The notes under the pieces: generated by a model | What the model was told of the DNA's origin: nothing | The model's input: the letters and a program-made list of their open reading frames with translations, nothing else | Database searches by the model: none | Origin: Pelagibius sp037652055 | GTDB taxonomy: Bacteria > Pseudomonadota > Alphaproteobacteria > Kiloniellales > Kiloniellaceae | Direction: 5' to 3' | Assembly (NCBI RefSeq): GCF_037652055.1 | Contig: NZ_JBBKAH010000008.1 | Span: 62,001 to 126,000 of the forward strand | DNA: 64,000 bases | Made by a program: the position numbers and the translations under genes | Shown here: positions 43,518 through 51,747 of the stretch, in pieces | Layout of the letters: each line of letters opens with the position of its first letter | Position numbering within the stretch: position 1 is the first letter of the stretch

Positions 43518-44042
43518 CTATTTCGCCGCGGCGCCGTCCGCCGCCGGCTCGTAGAGGTCGCGCGTGACGCCGTCCAGATTGCGGCCCTCGATGCGGATGA
43601 GGCGGGTCGGGCCCTCGCGGCGCGGGGAGTGAAGCACGCCCTCGTTATAGACGACCGCCATGCCGGGTTTCAGTTCGTAGACCTTCTCCGCCGCGACCTT
43701 GCCCGGCTTCTCGCCCTCCGGAGCCCGGACCTTGCGCCACTCGGTCATCTCGGTCACGCCCTTGGCCTGGCCGTAAATCGCCCAGGTATCGGCGTGGTCG
43801 TGCGGCGGCGCCTCCTTCGCGCCCTCATAGACGTGCGCCATGATGCAGAAGTGGAAGTCGGGATCCTCGTACAGCAAGGACCGCGCGGCGGTGGCGTGGT
43901 CGCCGAGGTGCGCGTCGACGAATTCGGCGTCCTTCAGGGCGCGCTCCAGGTGGCGGCGCACCGCTTCGCGCCCGGCCGGGCCGGGGTTGGCGGCGATGGC
44001 GGCGTGGCAGTCGGCGGCCAGCTGCTCCAGGGTATAGCTCAT
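43518..44042 (-). CDS. Cysteine dioxygenase-like cupin protein
   Basis: A 174-residue cupin of the cysteine/thiol dioxygenase type. The metal site is PPHDHADTWAIYGQAKG (about residue 80, H-x-H-x(n)-E with later TEMTEW) and the second cupin motif is PGMAVVYNEGVLHS near 133. These enzymes use Fe2+ and O2 to oxidise thiols, though the substrate here is uncertain. ATG 44042 follows GAGAGG. It is separated from recQ by a 216-base gap without visible features. Confidence 0.75.
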   Translation of the reverse strand: MSYTLEQLAADCHAAIAANPGPAGREAVRRHLERALKDAEFVDAHLGDHATAARSLLYEDPDFHFCIMAHVYEGAKEAPPHDHADTWAIYGQAKGVTEMTEWRKVRAPEGEKPGKVAAEKVYELKPGMAVVYNEGVLHSPRREGPTRLIRIEGRNLDGVTRDLYEPAADGAAAK

Positions 44043-44139
44043 CACGTCCAATCCTCTCACGAACGCTTCGGGTCCGAAGGCTTCAGGCAATGCTAAAGCA
44101 GGCCGTCGGGCCCCGCCAAGCGGCAAGGCGCCGCAGCGT

Positions 44140-44805
44140 TCACCGCCGGGCCTTTTCGATCTCCTCGATGCTGCGGCCGGGCCTGGGCCGATAGGCCGGC
44201 AGCGACCAGTTGAAGGTGATCGCCAGGCATCGCACCGCCAAGGTGGCGAGGATCCCGGCGATTCCGGCCGCCAACCCGGGGACCGCGAGCAGGGTCAGCA
44301 GCACATAGACCGCGGCGCCGAGCGCCGAGGCGGTCACATAGATTTCCCGGCGCAGAATGACCGAGGGTTCATTGCCGACGAGATCGCGGACGATGCCGCC
44401 CACGGTGCCGGTGATCACGCCCATCGCGACGGCGACCATCGGGCCCGTGCCGGTATCCAGGCCCTTGGCGGTGCCGGCGACGGTCACCAGGGCGAGACCC
44501 AGCGCATCGAACCACAGCAGCAGCTTGTAGCGGGATTCGACCAGATGGGCGGTGAAGTGGACGACGATCGCCGTGATCAGGCAGGCAACGATATGGATCG
44601 GGTCGACCATCCAGAACACGGGAACGTCCAGCAGCAGGTCGCGCACCGTGCCGCCGCCGACGCCGGTGAGCACGGCGAGCCACATGAATCCGACGATGTC
44701 GAGGCCTTTTCGCGAGGCCACCAGGGCGCCGGATACCGCAAAGACGACCGCCGCGAGAATGTCGGTCGTGAGTATCAGATGGGCAGGGGCGTCTGGCAGC
44801 GGCAT
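44140..44805 (-). CDS. Trimeric intracellular cation channel family protein (UPF0126/YicG-like)
   Basis: A 221-residue membrane protein with seven hydrophobic segments arranged as a repeat. The two GGG(T/I)VRD signatures are present: GVGGGTVRDLLLDVPVFWMV near 49 and GTVGGIVRDLVGNEPSVILR near 132. Prokaryotic TRIC homologs form K+/cation channels. The C-terminus is basic (RPRPGRSIEEIEKARR). It is divergent from the TauE/SafE gene. Confidence 0.9.
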   Translation of the reverse strand: MPLPDAPAHLILTTDILAAVVFAVSGALVASRKGLDIVGFMWLAVLTGVGGGTVRDLLLDVPVFWMVDPIHIVACLITAIVVHFTAHLVESRYKLLLWFDALGLALVTVAGTAKGLDTGTGPMVAVAMGVITGTVGGIVRDLVGNEPSVILRREIYVTASALGAAVYVLLTLLAVPGLAAGIAGILATLAVRCLAITFNWSLPAYRPRPGRSIEEIEKARR

Positions 44806-44950
44806 GGTGAGCCTGTCCCGTCGGCTGGAGTCCAGGGGTCGCCCCGGCCCGGGGCGCGACCGTCATGCTAGCCGATGGCCCGCCGCGGGCGCTACAAGGC
44901 TGGCCAACGGTCTTGTAGACCTTTGCAGCGCGGTATCGGATAAGGAGCGC

Positions 44951-45691
44951 ATGGAACCAACCGGATTGATTCTGGGCGCGCTCGGCCTCGCCCTCGGGGG
45001 CGTGCTGAAGGGCGCGACGGGCGCCGGCGCGCCGATCGTCGCCATACCGCTGCTGGCGATGTTCTACGACGTGCCGCTGGCGGTGGCGCTGTTCACGCTG
45101 CCGAACCTGATGTCGAACCTTTGGCAGGGCTGGCGCTTTCGCGCGCACCAGCTGGGCCCGATGCTGACCTGGAGTTTCGCCCTGGCCGGGGCCGCCGGGG
45201 CCGGCGTCGGCTCGGCGATCCTGGTGAGCCTCTCCTCCGACCTGCTGATGCTGGGGGTCGCCGGCGCGGTCTTCCTCTATATCAGCTTTCGCCTGGCGCG
45301 GCCCGACTGGACCCTGGATCTCGGCCTCGCGGCGCGTCTGGCGGCACCGGCCGGCTTTGTCGGCGGCATCCTGCAAGGCGCCGTTGGCATCTCCGCACCG
45401 GTCTCCATCAGTTTCCTGAACGCGACGCGGATGGATCGCCTGGCCTTCATCGCCACCATCTCCGTGTTCTTCGCGGCGATGTCGCTGGTGCAGATCCCGC
45501 TGCTTGCCGCCTGGGGCGTGCTGACGCCGCCCCGGGTGCTGCTCAGCGCCCTGGCGATCCTGCCACTGATCGCGGGCATGCCGCTGGGCGCCTTCCTCGC
45601 CAAGCGCATGTCGAAGATCTTCTTCGACCGCCTGATTCTGGTCCTGCTGGCGTTGATCGCCGCAAGGCTGGTACTAAGTGTTGTTACCTGA
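44951..45691 (+). CDS. TauE/SafE family anion permease (putative sulfite exporter)
   Basis: A 246-residue inner-membrane protein with about eight membrane segments in two pseudo-repeats, each opening with a Gly-rich signature: GGVLKGATGAGAPIVAIPLL near 17 and GGILQGAVGISAPVSISFL near 139. The family exports sulfite, sulfoacetate or other organic anions. AAGGAG at 44942 precedes ATG 44951. It lies 3.3 kb from the sulfolactate cluster, whose pathway releases sulfite, but with several unrelated genes between, so a link is only suggestive. Confidence 0.85.
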   Translation: MEPTGLILGALGLALGGVLKGATGAGAPIVAIPLLAMFYDVPLAVALFTLPNLMSNLWQGWRFRAHQLGPMLTWSFALAGAAGAGVGSAILVSLSSDLLMLGVAGAVFLYISFRLARPDWTLDLGLAARLAAPAGFVGGILQGAVGISAPVSISFLNATRMDRLAFIATISVFFAAMSLVQIPLLAAWGVLTPPRVLLSALAILPLIAGMPLGAFLAKRMSKIFFDRLILVLLALIAARLVLSVVT

Positions 45692-45759
45692 GGTGAGCCG
45701 GCGGCGGGGGGCGCAGCCGATCTCAAGAATGGCCGATCCCCTGAATGGAGATGTTCGTC

Positions 45760-45945
45760 ATGACCCCTGCCGTCTCCGCCGCCCCCGCGGCGCTCTCACC
45801 GTTGCGCGGGCGGCGCCGCCTGCTGCGGCTTCTGGTGCGCAGCTGTTTCGTTATCCCGGCCGTTGCCGTCACCGCCTGCGGTGCCCGCAAGGATCTGCCG
45901 GAAGAACGGCGCACCCGCGGCAAGTTCGGCCAGGGCAAACCCTAA
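45760..45945 (+). CDS. Small putative lipoprotein
   Basis: A 61-residue protein: basic region LRGRRRLLRLLVRS, hydrophobic stretch CFVIPAVAVTAC with a possible lipobox (AVTAC, Cys40), then a short charged tail RKDLPEERRTRGKFGQGKP. GGAG nine bases upstream supports ATG 45760; ATG 45745 is an alternative. Tiny lipoproteins of this sort are common and uncharacterised. It precedes a cupin gene by 52 bases. Confidence 0.5.
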   Translation: MTPAVSAAPAALSPLRGRRRLLRLLVRSCFVIPAVAVTACGARKDLPEERRTRGKFGQGKP

Positions 45946-45997
45946 CCCAGGCCTGTCCGAACGCTCCCGAGTTCCGGCCGCAGGAGGCAAGTCAGCG

Positions 45998-46375
45998 ATG
46001 AACGACACCGTGTACAGGCTTCTGGCCGGCGGGGAGACGGCGGGCGGGATGGCGCCTTCCGACGTCACCGCGCCGGAGCAGTTCACCGGCGCCGACACCA
46101 CCGAACTGAACGCGACTTTCTTCGAAACGCCCCTAGGGAAGGGGGACGGCACGATTTCAACCGGCGTGTGGCTCTGCGCGCCCTGCCGCTGCGAGATCGA
46201 GAGCTTTCCGGTTCACGAGATGATGACCATCATCGAGGGCTCGGTGACCGTGACCACGGCGGACGGCAAGGCCGAGACCTTCACCGCCGGCGACAGCCTC
46301 TTCATCGCCAAGGGCACCAAGTGCGTTTGGGAGATCACCGAGACGCTGCGCAAGTTCTACATGATCGTGGCATAG
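45998..46375 (+). CDS. Small cupin domain protein
   Basis: A 125-residue single-domain cupin (cupin_3/ethanolamine-ammonia-lyase-like type). ELNATFFETPLGKGDGTIST leads into CRCEIESFPVHEMMTIIEGS (metal-site region, about residue 63) and GDSLFIAKGTKCVWEITETL. CAGGAGG precedes ATG 45998. The family shapes small-molecule binding or isomerase sites; no substrate can be named. It may be cotranscribed with the small lipoprotein gene. Confidence 0.78.
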   Translation: MNDTVYRLLAGGETAGGMAPSDVTAPEQFTGADTTELNATFFETPLGKGDGTISTGVWLCAPCRCEIESFPVHEMMTIIEGSVTVTTADGKAETFTAGDSLFIAKGTKCVWEITETLRKFYMIVA

Positions 46376-46391
46376 CACGAAAACGTGGTTG

Positions 46392-46434
46392 TCGTTGCGG
46401 GTCTTGATCTCGGCATCCCGTGCCGGGACGACAG
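46392..46434. repeat. REP-like palindrome (CCGGGACGACAG family)
   Basis: GTCGTTGCGGGTCTTGATCT then CGGCATCCCGTGCCGGGACG followed by ACAG. Shares the TGCCGGGACGACAG end with the copy at 3388. It lies between convergent cupin and adenylate cyclase genes. Confidence 0.55.
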
Positions 46435-46461
46435 CCAACTTGTCAGTCAGGCTGACGCCGA

Positions 46462-47709
46462 TTACGCCAGCGTATAGAGGTGCTGGGCCTGGGAGACGCC
46501 CTTGAGGGCGAAGCGGCCGACCGAGGCGAGCGGCAGGTCGGCGCCTGCCGTCCCATCTGGGCCGGTCACCGTCTCGGCGAAGCGCGCCGACATCAGGAGC
46601 GGGCGGCGCACTGAGCCGCAGAGCGCCATGATCCGGCTGGCCTCGTTTACCGCCGGGCCGATCACCGTGAAATCCAGCCGGTCGGGGCTGCCGATGTTGC
46701 CGAAGTAGACGCGGCCGAGGTGGAGGGCGAGGTAGAAGTCGGTGGTGCGCAGCGCGGCCTCGGCGCGGCCCCGGTTCACCTCGGCGACGCGGCGGCGCGC
46801 CTCGCGCGCGGCGCCGAGGGCGGCGTGGCAGGCGGCCGCGGGATCGCCGTCCACGGGGAAGATCGCCAGCAGGCCGTCGCCCATGAACTTCAGCACGTCG
46901 CCGCCGGCGCCGTGAATCGCCTCGACCTGGGCGCCCGAGTAGGCGTTGAGGAAGGGGATCAACTCGGCCGGCGGCAGCGCTTCGCTGAGGGCGGTGAAGC
47001 CCATGAGGTCGCTGGACCACAGCACCGCCTCGATCTCGCTGGCCACGCCGCGCAGGATGCTGCCCCGCATCACCTGGCCGGCGGCGTTGCGGCCCAGGTA
47101 GGTCTCGGCGATGGTGGTGGAGATGCCGTGCAGGCCCTGGCACTTCAGCGCCAGGGCGAGCACCGGCGAGAGGCGCAGGATGGTGGCGATGGCGGCGTCG
47201 GAGAAGCCATCGGGCGCGCGGGTCATCCACGAGGAATAGATGCAGTTCATCTCGCCGATGCTGCCGGCATCCTCGAAGCGCTCGACCACCACGATGTAGT
47301 CGCGGTAGCCGTCGTCGCGGAACGATCGCAGTGCGGCAAGGGCGGGCTCCCTGTCCGGGCCGAGGCGTTCGCGGTAGGCCGGCAGGCCGGTGCGGTCGAG
47401 GTGGTAGTAGGTGGTCGCCTGCCAGCCCGCCTCGTCGTAGTCGCGGTCGTAGGTGAAGGTACTCGTGCCTTCCTCGCCGCTGCTCTCACCGGCGACCCAG
47501 CGGAACACGGAGCCCTCGTGCACCGGGTGCAGGGTGTCGACCATGGCGGTCATCCTCGACAAGGGGATGTCGGCGGCGACCAGGCGCTCACTCAGCCCGG
47601 CGACCAGCGCCTCGGAGGACTCGCCGCAGAGCGCGGCGCGCTCCAGCCACTCGGCGATGTCGGCGAGGGCGGGTAGGGGGAGCGCGGCGAGGTCGGGCGA
47701 TTCCAGCAT
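46462..47709 (-). CDS. Class III adenylate/guanylate cyclase with N-terminal sensory region
   Basis: A 415-residue cytosolic protein. The C-terminal cyclase domain (about 228-400) has WSSDLMGFTALSEALPPAEL with the first metal Asp, GDVLKFMGDGLLAIF with the second metal Asp, and TVIGPAVNEASRI with the transition-state Asn/Arg. The N-terminal 220 residues have no membrane segment and resemble GAF-like regions preceding adenylate cyclases in alphaproteobacteria. It makes cAMP (or cGMP) as a second messenger. The following exported-protein gene is upstream on the same strand. Confidence 0.88.
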   Translation of the reverse strand: MLESPDLAALPLPALADIAEWLERAALCGESSEALVAGLSERLVAADIPLSRMTAMVDTLHPVHEGSVFRWVAGESSGEEGTSTFTYDRDYDEAGWQATTYYHLDRTGLPAYRERLGPDREPALAALRSFRDDGYRDYIVVVERFEDAGSIGEMNCIYSSWMTRAPDGFSDAAIATILRLSPVLALALKCQGLHGISTTIAETYLGRNAAGQVMRGSILRGVASEIEAVLWSSDLMGFTALSEALPPAELIPFLNAYSGAQVEAIHGAGGDVLKFMGDGLLAIFPVDGDPAAACHAALGAAREARRRVAEVNRGRAEAALRTTDFYLALHLGRVYFGNIGSPDRLDFTVIGPAVNEASRIMALCGSVRRPLLMSARFAETVTGPDGTAGADLPLASVGRFALKGVSQAQHLYTLA

Positions 47710-47754
47710 GAAGCAGACTATAGCACGCGGCGGGGCGGAGCACAGCGTGGGGCG

Positions 47755-48144
47755 CTAGAAACGGCGCGCTGTGCAGAGGATCCGCCGCGCGCCGCCGACC
47801 ATCGTCGAGCGTCGCGTGTAGCAGTGGACGAGTGTCAGGTCCTCTCCGGAGCGGTCGAGGAACCAGTTGCCGACCGGCTCCAGCCTGTCGATGCGGATCC
47901 TTTCACCGCCGATATAGGCGACCGGCGCGGCGGCCGCTGTCTTCGCCGGCACGAAATTGGAAGAGCCGCGGTAGACCGTGACGCCCCTGACGCCCTCATC
48001 AGCGGAGACCGAGATCGCCTTTGCGGGCGGCTGACCGCGCAGAATTTCGACCTCGCCGTTCTGAGCCATGACGGGCGCTGAGGCGGTCAGCGTTGCAGCC
48101 AGCAACGTTGCTGCAACGGCGGCCAGAGTTGTGCGTCCTGCCAT
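47755..48144 (-). CDS. Hypothetical exported protein
   Basis: A 129-residue protein with a Sec signal (MAGRTTLAAVAATLLAATLT, cut after VMA near 27). The mature part is beta-rich and ends DLTLVHCYTRRSTMVGGARR then CTARRF, with two Cys about 17 residues apart. It contains VYRGSSNFVP and GGERIRIDRLEPVGNWFLDR. Likely periplasmic; I recognise no family. It precedes the cyclase gene by 45 bases on the same strand. Confidence 0.68.
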   Translation of the reverse strand: MAGRTTLAAVAATLLAATLTASAPVMAQNGEVEILRGQPPAKAISVSADEGVRGVTVYRGSSNFVPAKTAAAAPVAYIGGERIRIDRLEPVGNWFLDRSGEDLTLVHCYTRRSTMVGGARRILCTARRF

Positions 48145-48283
48145 GGTGCGCCTCCGAACTTCCGGACAGTTTGAACCGTGCCACCTCGCCTGCGGGTAAC
48201 GCTAGCACGCCACCACGTCGGGCGCTATTCGACAGGGTCCTTTCGGTTTCTTGAAAACCGGGCGTGATTCGGGGACAGGCCTG

Positions 48284-49015
48284 CTACGCCAGCGTGACGG
48301 AATAGACCTGGTCACGGGTGTCGCAGAGGCTGAGGCGCCACTCGACCGGGTGGTTGTTGAGGGCGAGGGCCGTGCGGTCGATGGCGAGCAGCGGGGCGTC
48401 GCGCTCGAGCGCCAGGTGGCGCGCCGCCTCGGCGCCGGCGGCGACGGCCGAGAGGCGTTCCTCGGCGCGGCCGATGGTGATGCCGTAGTCGCGCGCAAAC
48501 AGGGTGTAGAGGGTATTGGGCAGGTCGCGCTTGGCGTCGAGGCCCGGAAACAGGGCGGCGGGCAGCACGATGCGCTCGAAGATCGCCGGCCGCCCGGCCA
48601 GCGAGCGCACGCGGGTGATGCGGATGACCTCCTGCTCCGCCGCGAGCTGCAGGCGCTGCGCCTCGCTGCTGCGCGCCGCGCCGCGCGCGATCTTCAGCAC
48701 GCGGCTTTGCGGCACCAGCGGCCGGCCCTGACGGTCGGTCAGCTTGAAGAAGTGGAAGAGGGCGTGCTCCTGGTCGTGCTCGGCGACATAGGTGCCGCGG
48801 CCCTGACGACGCACCAGCAGATTACCGGCGGTCATCTCGTCCAGCGCCTTCCTCACGGTGCCCTGGCTGACGCCCAGTTCCTCGGCGAGCTGGAACTCGC
48901 TGGGCAGCAGGTCGCCGGGTTTCCAGTAGCCGCCGATCAGCCGCTCCAGCAGCAGGTCCTTCACCTGCTGGTAAAGCGGCTTGAAGCCTGCAATCGCGGA
49001 AAGCTGTCGGGTCAC
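48284..49015 (-). CDS. GntR family regulator with UTRA domain (HutC subfamily), sulfolactate cluster
   Basis: A 243-residue repressor-type regulator. The winged helix spans about 10-75 (PLYQQVKDLLLERLIGGYWK; LLPSEFQLAEELGVSQGTVR). The UTRA effector domain spans about 95-240 (VIRITRVRSLAGRPAIFERI). Start is GTG 49015, with AAGGAG eight bases upstream; open frame continues across suyAB but is antisense. It is divergent from suyA, and a perfect 16-bp palindrome lies in the shared promoter. The likely effector is sulfolactate or a pathway intermediate, by context. Confidence 0.9.
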   Translation of the reverse strand: MTRQLSAIAGFKPLYQQVKDLLLERLIGGYWKPGDLLPSEFQLAEELGVSQGTVRKALDEMTAGNLLVRRQGRGTYVAEHDQEHALFHFFKLTDRQGRPLVPQSRVLKIARGAARSSEAQRLQLAAEQEVIRITRVRSLAGRPAIFERIVLPAALFPGLDAKRDLPNTLYTLFARDYGITIGRAEERLSAVAAGAEAARHLALERDAPLLAIDRTALALNNHPVEWRLSLCDTRDQVYSVTLA

Positions 49016-49027
49016 CCGAAAATCTCC

Positions 49028-49055
49028 TTGTCTTATATAAGACATAACATATAAA
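49028..49055. promoter_or_regulatory. suyA promoter overlapping a perfect GntR-type operator
   Basis: TGTCTTATATAAGACA at 49029-49044 is a perfect 16-base palindrome. It overlaps a sigma-70-like promoter for suyA: TTGTCT (49028-49033), 16-base spacer, TATAAA (49050-49055). It also abuts the ribosome binding site of the divergent regulator gene. Binding there would repress both directions. GntR-family operators are typically short AT-centred palindromes of this kind. Confidence 0.78.
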
Positions 49056-49135
49056 TTCCCGTTCAGGAACAAAAGAACGCGGGCGGCCCGGCTTGTTGCC
49101 GGCCGTCCCGCGCCGTTACGGGAGAACATCCGAAG

Positions 49136-49423
49136 ATGTCGGCACCAGATTTCATCGTGCACGATGCCAAGGACACGGTCGGCGTGATCGTGAAGGAAGG
49201 CATCGCGGCCAACACCACGCTCACCGGCTGGATCATGGAGGACGACTCGCGCTTCGAAATGAAGTGCATCGACGCCATTCCGCTGGGCCACAAGATCGCC
49301 CTTGGGGATATCGCCGAAGGCGATACCATCCTCAAGTACGGTCACGACATCGGCAAGGCCGTGGCGAAGATCGCCAAGGGCGGCCATGTCCATACCCAGA
49401 ACGTCAAGACCAAACGCTGGTAA
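49136..49423 (+). CDS. suyA: (R)-sulfolactate sulfo-lyase small subunit
   Basis: A 95-residue SAF-domain protein of the UxaA N-terminal type: DFIVHDAKDTVGVIVKEGI, DAIPLGHKIALGDIAEGDTI, YGHDIGKAVAKIAKGGHVHT. Paired with the following 389-residue subunit, this is the architecture of SuyAB, which splits (R)-sulfolactate into pyruvate and sulfite. Altronate or galactarate dehydratase is the family alternative, but the downstream slcC and comC genes argue for sulfolactate. It is the first gene of the operon, 15 bases before suyB. Confidence 0.88.
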   Translation: MSAPDFIVHDAKDTVGVIVKEGIAANTTLTGWIMEDDSRFEMKCIDAIPLGHKIALGDIAEGDTILKYGHDIGKAVAKIAKGGHVHTQNVKTKRW

Positions 49424-49438
49424 TAGGGAGCTGGTGAA

Positions 49439-50608
49439 ATGAGCGCACAGAAATTCCTCGGCTACCGGCGCGAGAACGGCCGGGTCGGCATCCGCAATCA
49501 CGTGGTCATCCTGCCGCTGGACGACCTTTCCAACGCCGCCTGCGAGAAGGTGGCCAACAACATCGACGGCTGCCTCGCCTTGCCGCACCATTACGGGCGC
49601 CTGCAGTTCGGTGAGGACCTGGAACTGCACTTCCGCACCCTGATCGGCACCGGCAGCAACCCCAACGTCGCCGCCGTCATCGTCATCGGCATCGAGCCGC
49701 AGTGGACGGGGCGCGTGGTGGACGGCATCCGCAAGACCGGCAAGCGGGTGGAAGGCTTCGCCATCGAAGGCCACGGCGAGATCAAGATCGTCGCCGACGC
49801 CTCGCGCAAGGCCAAGGAGTTCGTGCAGTGGGCGACCGAGCTGCAGCGCGAGCCCTGCAAGATCGACGAGCTGTGGGTCTCGACCAAGTGCGGCGAGTCC
49901 GATACCACCTCGGGCCTGGCCTCCAACCCGACGGTCGGCAACTTCATCGACAAGTTCGACGACCTGGGCGCCACCACCTGCTTCGGCGAGACCTCGGAGC
50001 TGACCGGCGCCGAGCAGATCTGCGCGACGCGCGCGGCAACGCCGGAGGTGGCGAAGAAGTTTCTCGATACCTGGCAGGCCTACATGGACGAGGTCATCGA
50101 GCCGCACAAGACCAGCGATCTCTCCGACAGCCAGCCGACCAAGGGCAACATCGCCGGCGGCCTCACCACCATCGAGGAAAAGGCTTTTGGCAACCTGCAG
50201 AAGATCGGCAAGAAGACGAAGTTCATCGACGTGCTGAAGCCGGCCGAGGAACCCTCCAAGGGCCCGGGCCTCTATTTCATGGACTCCTCTTCGGCGGCGG
50301 CCGAGTGCGTGACCCTGCAGGCGGCGGCGGGCTTCGTCGTCCACCTCTTCCCGACCGGGCAGGGCAACATCATCGGCAATCCCATCGAGCCGGTGATCAA
50401 GCTGACCGCGAATCCGAAGACGGCGCGCGAGATGGGCGAGCACGTCGACCTCGACGTCTCCGGCATCCTGCGCGGCGAGATGAACCTCGACCAGGCCGGC
50501 GATGCCCTGATCGACATCACCCTGCGGACCTGCAACGGACGGCTCACGGCGGCCGAAGCGCTGAAGCACCGCGAGTTCGTCATGACCAAACTTTACCGCA
50601 GCGCCTGA
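49439..50608 (+). CDS. suyB: (R)-sulfolactate sulfo-lyase large subunit
   Basis: Catalytic subunit of sulfolactate sulfo-lyase, 389 residues, UxaA C-terminal family. It opens AQKFLGYRRENGRVGIRNHV and carries PHHYGRLQFGEDLELHFRTL, KCGESDTTSGLASNPTVGNF and FGETSELTGAEQ, with Cys and acidic residues forming the Fe-type metal site of this lyase/dehydratase group. GGGAGCTGGTGAA precedes ATG 49439. With SuyA it yields pyruvate and sulfite. The operon continues after a 143-base gap containing a hairpin. Confidence 0.9.
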   Translation: MSAQKFLGYRRENGRVGIRNHVVILPLDDLSNAACEKVANNIDGCLALPHHYGRLQFGEDLELHFRTLIGTGSNPNVAAVIVIGIEPQWTGRVVDGIRKTGKRVEGFAIEGHGEIKIVADASRKAKEFVQWATELQREPCKIDELWVSTKCGESDTTSGLASNPTVGNFIDKFDDLGATTCFGETSELTGAEQICATRAATPEVAKKFLDTWQAYMDEVIEPHKTSDLSDSQPTKGNIAGGLTTIEEKAFGNLQKIGKKTKFIDVLKPAEEPSKGPGLYFMDSSSAAAECVTLQAAAGFVVHLFPTGQGNIIGNPIEPVIKLTANPKTAREMGEHVDLDVSGILRGEMNLDQAGDALIDITLRTCNGRLTAAEALKHREFVMTKLYRSA

Positions 50609-50629
50609 TCAAGGCGGACCTAGCAGACC

Positions 50630-50662
50630 CCGGCGGCCCTTTTCCTGCGGAAGGGGGCCGCC
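50630..50662 (+). terminator. Strong hairpin between suyB and the transporter genes
   Basis: CGGCGGCCC (50631-50639) pairs with GGGGCCGCCG around a TTTTCCTGCGGAAG centre that itself can pair. No T-run follows, so it is more likely an attenuator or an mRNA-stabilising hairpin than a full terminator. It would let suyAB be expressed more than the transporter genes. Confidence 0.6.
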
Positions 50663-50751
50663 GCCACCAATCAAGAAGAGCGGATGCCGAAACGAGCGGA
50701 GCACAAGCTGCGCAAAAGGGCGCCGACACCAAAAAGAGGGAGTAAGCACCT

Positions 50752-51711
50752 ATGAAGACCTTTACCTCGATTGCCGCGGCCGCACTGGCGGCCCTGTCGC
50801 TCGGCCTCGCCACCCCGGCGGCCGCGCAGTCCTATCCGGACAAGGCGGTCAACTACATCATCCCCTTCGGCCCCGGCGGCGAATCCGACATCACGGCGCG
50901 CCACCAGCAGGCCTTCTTCCAGAAGATGTTCGGCCAGGACCTGGTCATCGAGTACAAGCCCGGCGGCGGCGGTGCCGTCGGCTGGTCGCAGCTCAACGAG
51001 TACAAGGGCGACGGCTACACCTGGATGGGCGTCAATCTGCCGCACATCGTCATCCAGCCGCTGCAGAAGGACGTCGGCTTCCAGACCGACGACATCACCA
51101 CGGTCTACATGTTCCACTACACGCCCGATGCCATCGTGGTGAGCAAGGACAGCCCCTTCAAGACGCTGCAGGATCTCATCGACTACGCCAAGGCGAACCC
51201 CGGCAAGACGACCTTCTCGGGCTCGGGCAAGGGCACCGCGAACCACATCGCACAGATCCGCTTCGACCAGCTGGCCGGCATCAAGACGACCTACGTGCCC
51301 TTCAAGGGCACCGGCGCGGCGGTGACCGCGCTGCTGGGCGAGCAGGTTGCCGCCGAGTGGGGCTACACCTCGGTGGGTGCCGCCCAGGGCGACCAGGTGC
51401 GCATGCTGGCGGTCGCCATGGAAGAACGCCACCCGATGTTCCCCGACGTGCCGACCTTCAAGGAGCTGGGCTTCGAGCTTGCCTCCGGCGCCTACCGCGG
51501 CATCGCCGTGCCGAAGTCGACGCCCGAGGAACTGCGCAAGCAGATCTCCGACATGATCGGCAAGATCAATGCCGATCCCGAGTTCCGCAAGCGCCTGGAG
51601 AACGATGGCATGGCCATGCTGGACGTCGGTTACGAGGACATGGACGCCTTCATGACCGAGATGAAGGCGACCTACGCCGCCGCGGCCAAGGAAGCGGGGG
51701 TGCTGGAATAG
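50752..51711 (+). CDS. TctC-family substrate-binding protein, sulfolactate transporter
   Basis: A 319-residue periplasmic binding protein of the tripartite tricarboxylate transporter (TTT/Bug) family. It has a Sec signal (MKTFTSIAAAALAALSLGLA; cut after AAA/AQS near 25), then the family's opening YPDKAVNYIIPFGPGGESDI and KPGGGGAVGWSQLNEYKGDG, which bind the carboxylate. AGAGGGAG precedes the ATG. It stands directly upstream of TctA- and TctB-type genes. In the sulfolactate gene cluster of Chromohalobacter this role is filled by an Slc protein. Confidence 0.88.
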   Translation: MKTFTSIAAAALAALSLGLATPAAAQSYPDKAVNYIIPFGPGGESDITARHQQAFFQKMFGQDLVIEYKPGGGGAVGWSQLNEYKGDGYTWMGVNLPHIVIQPLQKDVGFQTDDITTVYMFHYTPDAIVVSKDSPFKTLQDLIDYAKANPGKTTFSGSGKGTANHIAQIRFDQLAGIKTTYVPFKGTGAAVTALLGEQVAAEWGYTSVGAAQGDQVRMLAVAMEERHPMFPDVPTFKELGFELASGAYRGIAVPKSTPEELRKQISDMIGKINADPEFRKRLENDGMAMLDVGYEDMDAFMTEMKATYAAAAKEAGVLE

Positions 51712-51747
51712 GGACGGCAGCGCCATAGCAAACCAAGAGGTCGTGTC

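Noticed and set aside
49015..50569. N-terminal extension of the GntR-type regulator across suyAB
   Set aside because: The frame is open only by composition; GTG 49015 has a ribosome binding site and the family's normal start.
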